Shown here: in pieces, positions 1 through 12,000 of the stretch
Position numbering within the stretch: position 1 is the stretch's first letter
Layout of the letters: the number at the start of each line of letters is the position of its first letter
IMG/VR virus record: IMGVR_UViG_3300013133_000019
Span: 1 to 39,407 of that record
Reading direction: 5' to 3' (one strand)
Source of the DNA: a virus
DNA length: 39,407 bases
Translations under genes and position numbers: made by a program
The notes under the pieces: model-generated
The model's database searches: none
Seen by the model: the letters and a program-made list of their open reading frames with translations, nothing else
What the model was told of the DNA's origin: nothing

Positions 1-3000
1 AAGAACAACTTGATACTGAGGGAGAAACAGTAACTCCTTATAAAGGTAAAAGATTTGAAGCACTAGCAGATACCGCATTAAAAGATACAGCTCAAGAAGC
101 TATTTCAGATAATCCTGAAGACCCCAATTATAATGTAAAAGACACTGACCCTAAAAGAACAATACATTTTGTAGTTAAAAGAAATATCTTAAGATTATTA
201 ACAGGTAAGAACTCAGGATCAGAAATTAATTATCCTGGCGCGGGTAAAATTTATTTACGTGCTCAAAGTAAAGGTACTATTCCTGATGATAGACTATTAT
301 CAGATAAAGATCCTAGAAGCTCTAGGAATACATCTGATGTAGTAGCTGTTGTAGTAGATGCTGCAGGTAACCCAGTTAAGTTTGATGATGCAGGCAATGT
401 AAGTCCTAACGGAAACATTGTGTTCTTTAATATTAATAAGCCATATAATATTGAAGCAGAGTACGAAAGAAAACGTGTAGCTGCTATAGTTAAGATGTCA
501 GGTGTATCTGAAGAAGAAGCAATTGATAGATTACTTGATGAGAAGAAAACAGTAAATGGTATTATAGACCATGTAATGTTATCTCCTAGTACTAATTCTG
601 TTATGTTAGATATAACAGGTGGATCATTAGGATATGTTGCTTCACAAGAAGATAAGTATACATTATCAAAAGTTAATCTTAATAATGCACCTTTTACTAT
701 TACAAAAGGCAAAGGTAACATATACCAAATAACTATTCCAAGTATATCTGAAAATCCTATAACATTGTTTAATCCTGAAGTTAGGTCTAACCCTAAACTG
801 ATGGAATTATTTGCAGACTTACTTGTGAATGATGTATTTTTTCCATCAGGTTCACCAGTTACTTTAGCAGCTAAGAAAAAACAACTAAAGAACTTCTTAT
901 ATTTTAGCCTACAGTTTGAAGCAAATCTAGATGTTAAGGGTGGAGCTTTAATACTTTTTGGTCAAGAAACAGATTTAAGTACTGATGAAGCAAAAGCTGC
1001 AGCTAAAGAAAAAATATTAAAAATATTCAACTCACCTTTTGTATCAGGAACATTATCTGCTACTCAAGTAAATAAGAAAAAAGCAAAAGGCGCTAAAGTA
1101 TATACAGATCAAAATGATCCAGCAATTAAACAAGGTGATATACTTGAAACAGATGGAGTATATCAATTGCTAAACTATCCTGGATTATACATTGCTCCAA
1201 AGATTTGGGATCTTAAAGAAAATGAAACAGGTACTGTACCATTTATCAATCTTACCAAAGATGATAAAGGTAGGTATGTTTTATCTACTATTGCTGATGG
1301 ATATATAAGTGACTATGTATTTGAGAACTTCTTAATAGATAAACAGCTTAATGGTAATAATGAAATCGTATTATTAAATCCATATCTTACTTTTACACCT
1401 CTTAACTATAGATCAATTGCAGTTAAAAAAGAACCTGTAAAAGATGCTGTTAATGAAGCTTTAAATAAAACAAATCCTAGTGCTGCTAAAGATTATGAGA
1501 ACATGTCTTATGCACAAAAAGAAGCTTTTAAGATAGCTGAGTATGCAGAAAATAATAAAGGCCCTCGTCAGTCTACTGCAAAAATTGCTGCAGATATTTT
1601 CTTAAATAACTTAAAGAAAGGTAACTATAATGCTCGTACAAAAGAAGAAGTACAAGAAATTCTTGATGAGTTAATTAAAAATGCTGCTCTAAAGAAAACA
1701 CATATTACTCCTATACAAAAGCTAATTGATACAATTGCTTTTTCAGAAACTGAAGTTGAAATTCTACCTGAAATTACTGATGAAGAATATGTACCTGTAC
1801 CTGAAGAAGTAATTGAACAACCTGTAGCAGAAATTACTTTAACAGATGATGAGATTGCTGAGACTGATAGTTTAATTAGTGGTATAGAAGCTACAGGAGG
1901 TGAGGATCAATCTACAGAAGAAGAGGAAGATGATAATGATGGTTATTACAAACGTCAAGCACAAATTGATAACTCTGAAAAAATTACTGCTCAGCAGCTT
2001 AAAGAAGCTAGAGAGTGGTATGAAAGGAGTCCAATTAGTAAAGTCTTTACATTTGAAGAAGCATATAATCTAGTAAATCAACGTAACCCAGATTCTATTG
2101 CACAATGGACACGTAATGGTATTGTGTTATTTAAAGGATCTAATCTAACTGATTTATATCATGAGGCTTTTCACGGCTTTACACAAGCATTTATGACTCC
2201 TGCTCAAAGAGCAGATTTATATAATGCTGTAAGAGAAAAATCAGGAACTTTTGTTACATATAAAGGACAGACTAAATCTTTTGCAGATGCAACAAATAAA
2301 GAAGCTGAGGAATACTTAGCTGAAGGATTTAGAAAATGGATGCTTGCAGGAGCTAAGAAAACTTCACTAGATAAGTCATCTTCTAAGATTGCCAACTTCT
2401 TTGAATGGCTATTTAATAAACTTAAAGCTTTATTTGGCAAATACGAGATTAGTGATATTACAGCCAATGATAAAGCTAATGAGTTCATTGAAGATATATA
2501 TAATAAACTAAGTGATCCTAAAGGTGATTTTGGTATTTATAAGTTTAGTGTAGATAATTTAAATCAAGGGTTTGATGTATTATACAAAGGCCCTCAAGCT
2601 GTAAATGAGGAACTTCCTATTAATAAGAAGATGCCTTATTTAAATAACATGCAGTCTGATTTACTTATGTCATCTATAGATAGTTGGATGGCACAAGTAC
2701 TATCTGTTGAAGCTACACAATTATCAGAAGAAAAAGCATTAAAATTCTTTAATGATTCTATTAAGGCATATGTATCTGGAGAAAAAAGTGCATCGCAAAT
2801 AGAATCAGAAAGAACTAAGATTGCAAAAGAACTTAACTACGGGAAGATAGCACGTAAGTTAAAAAGCAAACAAGGTCGTACTAATTTATATAAGCAAGTA
2901 TATAATATACTAGGTAAGTTATATAATGAAGTATATAATAAGCGTGAAGAGTTAAAACGTAAGACAGATAGAAATCAAGAAGAACAAAATCAATTAGCTG

Positions 3001-6000
3001 CTTTAGAAGAACAAGCTAAAATTCTTTACTGGTCATATACTAACTTTGGAGATATTAATAATCTAGATGCAAATGTTCAATCAGAAGATGGTACGTTTAA
3101 AGGAGTTATTGCATATCATATTGCAAATTCTCCAGCATTTGGTGGTGCTGCTATAGAAGGTCTTGATGCAATAGATCAAGAAGAAACAAACTCTAGAAGT
3201 CCATATGCTGATAGATTAGGTAATGAACAAAGTCTTGTTGATTTAGCAAAAGAAAGAGCAGAGGTTAAGTTTTTATTTAGAAGTGTATTTAGAATAAATC
3301 CAGAAACAGGAACTCCTTATATGAATTCTCTAGGTGCTCCTGAAATAATGCACTTTAGAGATCTATGGAATAAGGTAGCACTGCTATTAGAGAATACATT
3401 AGATCCTGCAGAGATGTATGCTAAGCTTGCAAAATTTGCTGCTTCTGAAGATAAAACTGAAATGACATATGCTGTTGCTCAGCTTATGAATAAGTTGGGC
3501 CCTAAAGGTTTAGATAGAAGTAAGCATAAACATCTACAGGATATAGATGCAGAAAACTTATGGACAAGTTTTTGGAGTATATTCTCTAATAGACGTATTG
3601 CTCTTATGGCAATGACTGCTACTATTACTGAAGATAAAGGAAAAATAAGTTTTGAATCTAGAATTGGTCGTGGTATTAATCCTAATGCTAGAGTAGGTAA
3701 AAAGTGGGATAGTGATTTTCCAAAATCAACTAATAAATATAAAATTGTTATTGATGGTATTCCACAACTTGACTTAAAACAAATAGTAAAAGATTTTTCA
3801 TCATTAAAAAATAAGGTTCAGAAGAGTAGAAAAATAGATCCACAAGATGCATTAGATTTCTTAAGTGCTTTAGGTATTAATTTAACAGCTAATAAGGAAG
3901 TAATTAATGCATTACAAAATGGAGATCCTGAATTTGAAGTACCTGCAGATTTTAATGTATTAAAAACATTTTTTGCTAATAGGTTCAGTGATCTAAGAAC
4001 ATTAGATCCAACATTAGGATCTCTAAAAAATAGTGAATTTCCTTCTTACTTAGAGATATTAGCTAATGATCCTAATATTATAATACAACGTCCTTCAGAT
4101 TTATTTAAAGATAGAAGAAATCTTTCTGTTAAAATAGGTACTGAGGTATATGACATGCCTGAACTAAAAGGAGAAAATAAAAACTGGGGAACCCTACAAT
4201 TAGTTGAAGGTCAGTTTGGATCAGGTATACCATCATTTATGGCTACTACTGCAGATAACAATACGCAGTTTGAGCATTCTTTAAATAGTACTATGTCAGT
4301 AATGGTTACTGATATTAACAATGTTGAATTCTATGATGACTTTTTAAAGTTACCGCATCTTAGACATTTGCATTATGAATTTAATCCTGCTGCAAAAAAT
4401 TATGCATGGTTAAAAAATATGTACTATCTAGATAAAGAGAAAGATGGTAATAACTATGGCAAAAGAAAAATTGTAAATGGAGTTAAGGTAGCTCTAGTAC
4501 TTAATAATATTAGTGGTGTTAAAGTAGATGAAAGAGATGGAGTTGCTTCAGCTAAGGCTGATCAGTTCACTAAGTTCATCCTAGATGTACACTTAATGAC
4601 TCAAGTAGGATTACCTGAACTAATGAGACACTCTGATAAGAGTACATCCTATAGTGTTACATTAAACATTATGGAGCCTCTGGGAGATGAGTTTACAGAT
4701 TGGAGTAAGGGTGCACTATATATGCCTACAATTGCATTTCTTAATGATAGATCTGCATATCATAATGTACTATATAATAACTTCATTATACCTAACTTAA
4801 ACATAGAGCTTACTAGAATAATTGGTCTTAAAAATAAAGAGAAAGAAATTATTGATACTCTTAAGAAGATTAGAGAGCAAAAGAAAAAAGGTGGTAAAGT
4901 AGATCCTACTCCTGTATTTGATATGAAGTATTTAAAACAAGGACAGAAGTTTTTATCATTCCAAGGTATACTTAATAAAAAGACAAAAGAAGACTTACTT
5001 GCTGCATTTGAAAAATATACAAATGATCAGTTAGCTGCAGGCGTAGAACCTATAAAAATTACATTACAAGATTTCTTAAAAACTGATCCTGCACTAGATC
5101 TAAAAATTACTCAAGAAACAAGCGTATACTTCCATAATACTTTGTTTAATCAGACAAAGATTACATATGAGGATAGCGGTAGTGTATTAGCTGATAACCT
5201 TATAGATACTGTTTATAAACAAGCATTAAACAAGAATAAAGCTTTATATGAAAATACAAAAGGTAATCGTGAGTTATGGGAAGATGCTATTTTAAGATCT
5301 TATACGATCAATGCATGGATTCATAACATTGAATCAATGAATGTATTATATGGAGATCCTGCATCTTATGACCATGCAAAAGAAGATTTTCATAAACGTA
5401 ATGCTGGTCTTGCATCTACAGGTAACATATATCGAGTAGATGATGATATGTTATATACTATTAACAATACATTAGGAGGTAGAAAGTTTGAAGATCAGTA
5501 TAGATTAGCTATGGGATTAAAGCCTAGAAGAGCTTATGACGGTACAATGGCTACTGCTGTAATAAAAGATAAGATTACAAAAAGTATTTACTGGGATGAG
5601 ATAGGATATAACTTATATGTACAAGATAAAGAGAAAGCTTTACGTGCAAATAATAGATTATCTGATGCATTAAAAAGATCTGAAAAAGAAATCGATGAGG
5701 CAATTAAAACAAAACTGTTTGGTAAGTCTCATAAGAATTTAAAAATAAAAGATATCAGCTCTTTAAAAAATATTACTCCTGATAGAAAGAGTGTAATGCG
5801 TAACTATTTTGAAATGACTGAAGCAGATGCTCAGGGATGGATATCTATGGATGCATATAGAGCTCTTCTTTATTCTCAAGGTGAGTGGACACCAGGGCAT
5901 CAAAAGCTTTATGATGATATGCTTGCTGGTAAAGAAATTGATCAAGCTAAAGTTGGTATATTCTTCCCACCTATTAAGGCTCAGTATTGGGGTCCTCTTA

Positions 6001-9000
6001 TGACAGATGCATTTAGAGTAGATGCATTTCATAAGTTTCAATTAACTCCAATGGTACCTACCTTACTTCAATCAACACCTAAACTTAAAGCATTATCTGA
6101 AAAGATGATGAAAGAAGGAATTGATTACTCAGTATTCCAATCAGGATCTAAGATGGGTAACATGCAAACAGCTAAGCTTGATGAAAATGATGAGCTTGTA
6201 GGTGAAGCTGACAATGTATATGACAATGATACTCGTGATATTAATGAAGATGTACCGTTTACAGTAAACACCATCTTTGTAAAGTATCTTAAGAATCAGC
6301 TTAAGATTGCCCCTAAGTTTAAAGGAAAGAATACATTCCCTACACAGATTCGTAAAATCATTGAAACAGGTTTAATGGAAAATGGTATTCCAACAGACTA
6401 TAAACCTAATGATGAATTTGAATCACGAGTAAATTCTTGGAATGCGTTAAAGCAATCTGATAAAATTAAAGCGTCAACAAACTATAGAAAACTTATTAAT
6501 TATGAAAATGCAATACGCAAACTAAGTTTTGTTAAACGTGCACAGTTATTTAGTAAAGCTAAAATCAACTTTAATCCTAAAACTGGAGAGATAAGAGGCA
6601 ATCTACAGAACATTGTAGAATTTATTAAAACACAGTTAAGTAAAGAAGATCTTGCAGATCATGAGTTAGATTTCATTAAGGTAGATGAAGCTACAGGACA
6701 ACTACAAGCAGACCTTTCCTACTCGCTATCTTCAGAGTTAATAGAGTCAGTACTGAATGCCCTTATCACTAAGTCCCTTGTTAAACAAAAAGTAACAGGT
6801 GAACCTTTAATTCAGGTATCAGGAGCAATGCTTGAAGAAGAACCTCAGTTTACTAATCCAACAGAGGAGCAACTAAAAAAGTATGGAGGCACTAATGGTT
6901 TAACTTTCTTTAGATTGGAAGAAGGTGGTCAAACTATAGAGGCAATAAAAATTAAAATTGCCATGCAGGGTGACTATGAAAAACTATTATATCTAGATGA
7001 AGTTGCTGTTTATAAGGATGAGTTTGTACCTGACCTTAGTAAAGTAAAAATAAAAGCTAAAGAAGGGGTCGTACCTGGAAAAATTGTAAGAGTATTAGAT
7101 TACAACGCATCACTACAAAATCTAAACAACCTTATCAAAGATGAGGACTGGTTAAATAAAGGAGAGAACCGTAATCTTATATCAGCATTTGGTGTACGTA
7201 TACCTACTCAGTCAGAGAATGCTACTGTATTTGCAGAAGTATATCAGTTCTTACCAAAAGAAGCAGGTAACATTATCATTCTTCCTGCAGAGATAGTTGC
7301 ACAGTCAGGAGGTGACTTTGATATTGATAAGTTAACGTTACAGTTTCCTAATATTAAAAAGCAAGTTACTATAGATGATAATGGTGTTAAATCTACTAAG
7401 GTAGGCTTATACAAGGAGACTGATGATAAGGAGTTACGTGCTAAGTATGAAAAATATAAAAAGGCACAAGCAGAATATCTTCTATTAGGTAATCAATATA
7501 AAACTGAATCTGAAAAGAAAAGAGCACTTGAGCTAATGCAGCTTTTGTCTAAAGGTGATATCATTGAGAGTACTATAAATGATATGATTAAAGAAGGTGA
7601 AGCTCTTACCTTTGAGGAATTTGCATTAACTGATCTTGAAAAATCAGCACAGAATGATGTAATGTATTCAATGATTGATATCCTTAGATCTCCTGCTGCA
7701 TACATTAACCTTGTACGTCCTAACTCTATAGATATCCTAGAGCCTTTAGCAGATGATGCAAAAGAGAAATTTAAAGGATATACACCTAAAATATCTACCA
7801 ACGATGAAGAAGTAGGTAAAGAAATTCAGGTGTCTAGAATTTATGAACCAATCTATAACTTGTTTAAACATTATACTAACAACAGTGCAAAAGCTGGTGT
7901 AGGTATTGGTGCTATTGATATTACATACAATGAGATCTTTAACAGGGTTGGTATGTATATGACTCCTAACAATAGAGAATTTGTTAAAGGATTAGAGTTT
8001 AATAGTCCAGAAGTACAAGAAGCAATTGCTCTTGCAAAAAGACAACGTACTATTGAAAATATAGATGCTAAGAAAAAAGCAAAACGTAAACAGTATGCTG
8101 CAGATAATTTAACAACATATGATCAGGTTAAGCCTAATCTATTTAAAAGTAAAGCCGATAAAGAACAGTACTTCTTAACAGATGCTGAAGAGGCAGAAAA
8201 AAAGAAAGTAGAAGAAGAAATAAACAATTACAAATCTAAATATAAACTAGATCCTATTCGATTATTACAAGAATTCCAAAGACAAACTATCTATCTACCT
8301 CATAACACGATGAAGGTAAAAGATTCTGCAGGTAATTTCTATAATGATTTAGCAATTAGTTTATCACATACTACAGATGTATTTGGTCAAAACCAAATTT
8401 CTGATGTCTTGTCACAATTAGAAAATGGTTGGTTAGATGCTGCAAAAGAACCTTGGATATATTACTTAAGAGGTAATGAGCAATTAGCACCACATCTTTT
8501 ATTTTTAGTACAAGCAGGAGTACCTATTGAGCATGTTGTATCATTTATAGGACAACCAATAGTAGTAGAGTATATGGAAACATTATCTAAACTACAGAGT
8601 CAATTTGGTCAATTAATGCAGTTTGAAGGAGTAAATAATGTTACTAGAAATCAAGCTAAGCTCATGGCTAAAAAGATTATGCTTGAAAAACTAGGTTATA
8701 GTTTAGAAGGATATAAAGGTAAGAATAACAGTGAGAAGTTAAATAAATTATTATCTGAAGAAAGCTTTTTTATACAACCTGAAAATGGAGCATTTAATCT
8801 TGATCAGCTAAAAGATCAAATTGATTATGTATGGAAGAACTATCAACCATATGAAAAAAATGGTAAAGTAAGAATGTCAGATAGAAACATTGATTATTCA
8901 GATGAAAAACTTAATGATCTTCAGAAACAAATACTTATTCATTTCTTACAAGTATCAGAAATGCAAGATAGCATCAGAGATGTTAAAATGAAAACAAACT

Positions 9001-12000
9001 TTGATACTACTCCATCTAAAACTCTTAATAGTGCACAAACAAAAATTTCTCAACTTAAAGAGTTAAAGAGAACTAAAACAGAAAAAGATGGTGACATATC
9101 TTCTCAAAATAAATATTGGAGAGTGCCTTCTCAAATAATTGAAAAAATTGTACCTACTATTAAAAGAAAAGATGCAGATGGAACACTCATTGATACAGGT
9201 AATTTAGATGATGATGCTATTGAATCACCTATTGGATCATTCTATGTACAGCCTATTCAAAACTACTTATGGAGTCCTTTATTTCCTCTAAAAAGTAATC
9301 GTACAATAAATAACTTTATTGATAGTTTAGGATTTATTGAAAAAGATAAAGCTCGTAATAACACATGGATGAGCGATGATGAGGAAGTAATTACAGGATT
9401 TAAAAATGCACTTGTTCCTATTATCTTTCAAAATGAATTCTTATCATTTGATGTAAGAAAACTTATGTCAATTGATTTAGAACCTACACCTGTTACATAT
9501 AGAGATGCTGAGGTAAAATTAGAATCAGTAATTGCACTAACAGCAGGTGGTGCAGTAGCTAAGATGGATAAAGGTCAAATGACGATCTACTTTGATTATA
9601 ATACTTTATATAATCAATTTATCAATAAGGATTATGCTAAAGAAAATTATGGTGGAGATCTAAGATTTCAAACTCTTCCTGAAAATCAGTTCCGTACTTT
9701 TGGTGAGTATGTTAAGTATGTATTTGAGAGAGAATATATTAGAGCAACATTTGCTGAATTAGGTGGTAAAAAAGTTATTGATGATCTCTTTGCAACAGAT
9801 CCTAAAGCTAACTCCTTGTATAAGGATAGTTTAGCTAGAGCTAAAGCTGTAGAAGGAATAGAGAAAAAAGATATCAATAAGATTAGAAAGCGTATAGCAT
9901 TTGAAACTTATATTACAAATAAGGCTCTTGTAGAAGTATATAACATGCGTGCTTTATTCAATGGTATTGATACAGCATATGCCTTTGAGATAACTAAGTA
10001 TCAAGATGATCCTGCATATAGTAAGCTAGTAAAAGAATTTAATATATTCCAAAACCTTACAGCAGATGCTGAAACTACAAAAGGTGGGCAAAATAGAATT
10101 AACCTAGCCTTTGTTGAATCTGTTAATGATGCATCAACAATTAACTCTTATTATGAGCAAGTTGCCCATTTAAGTAACAGTGCGTACTTAACACGATTAA
10201 ACAGTATAAGAAACTTAGGTCTTTCTCCAAGTCAGATTAGAGAGATTGAGAGTACATTTAAGAAGCTTCCTATTATAGCATTTTTACAATCAGGTATGGA
10301 ACCTCATGGTAGATTTGCTTTAAATAGAATTGTTGATGAAAGTGTTGTAAGAATGATGTCTCAGTCATGGGTAGATTCTTTTATTGAAAAAGTTCAAAAA
10401 GAAGAGCTATCTAAAAACTCAAGTATTAGATATAAAACTTTACATGAAACTTTTAATGCATTTGTAGGAGCAAATAAACGATATGACTCTCGTGGTAAAA
10501 ACTATATAATTGATAGAACCAAAGATGGTAAACCAGCATTAAGTTTAGAAGATTTAAGAATTATAAATAGTGATATCAATCCTAAAGAGGCATTGTTTGA
10601 TCCTGCATATATACAATCTAATGGATTACCTTCTAATGGATTTATATCTTTAGGAGATACAGTATCTACAGATATTAAATTTAGAGGTGATAAAACATAT
10701 GAAGGTGTTGTATCAAACATCTCATATGAAAATGGACTTATTGATATTACAATTGATGCTACATCAGGAGGTAAAGTCAAACTATTATTTGATACTAAAG
10801 GTAACATACGTACAGCTTATACATCTAAAGCTGAGAGTCCTACAGATTTTCAAAAAACAACTTTTGCAAAACCTAAATTTGAATTATCTAAATACTTTAT
10901 TAAAGAAGTTATAGGGGAAGATAGAGTTTACACTTCAGTTGGTGATACTGTAACTGGTGTATATTCTTATTCTATAAAAGAAAAATCAGTTTTAGAACCA
11001 ATATCTGTTACAGTAGATAGTATCAAAGATATTGGTTATCTATATAATCAAGGAAAAGAGGCTCAAGGAACAAATAGATATCTTGTAGATGTTACCATAA
11101 CTAGTAGAGAAAAACCAGCTAGTAAAACATTTGTTATAGATACTAATGGTATTATTTTAGGTGAAGTATTTAAAGGTAGATTTAACCTTTCAGATAGACA
11201 AAGCTCATTATCTACAATTGTACTTCCTGCAGATAAAAGAAAAGCAGATCCGTCTCTAGTATTTAGATCTATGGTAGAAATGCAACAAGCTAAAGCAGCG
11301 GGTAGAATTCCTGCAGGAGAGATTGTAGAAGTTTTAAGTTTTTCTAAAGATGCTAGTGGTTTACCTGTATCAGATCTATATGTATTAGATGGTAATACAG
11401 GTGAAGTATCTCCTCTTACTGATAACTTGTACGATGATTACTTGAATATGGAAGAAGATATTCAAGAGCTGCTTGAAAAGAAAAATCGATTTGTAGTATA
11501 TAATGATGCAGTTAAAGGCATGGATACTATAGAACAAGATAGTAGTCCATCAACAAATCCATTAGGAGGTAAAGAAAAACTTAAAGATAGATTTGTAAAA
11601 TATGGTGATTTCAATCTTAAGATAGGTATTCCAACACGTAAAAAATATTCAGGAGGAAAACTAAATGAATACTTTGAGGATGATTATGATTACATAAATA
11701 ATGTACAAAAGCCTAATGCTGAAGCAGTAGAAGCAATTGACAAAATGATTGATTCTATTAAGCTTATGATGGATCAGGGGTATACACCTATCTTTAATAA
11801 CTCAGGATATGGGCAGTACATGATTGGAGCAAGTGATGATACTGGAAGAATGATACCTGATGCTGTAGGTACAGGACAAGAAACATTTAAGTATTTATCT
11901 ACTAGACTATTGGAAATAGGTTTTGTAAACCCTAACTTTGTTAAGGAAGCAGAAGGTGTACCAGCTATTATTAAAGCTACTAATCAGCCTGCTACTGAAG

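Noticed and set aside
420-422. GTG at 420 as the start of the giant polymerase gene
   Set aside because: The same frame is open from nt 3 with normal protein composition, so the true start is left of the window.
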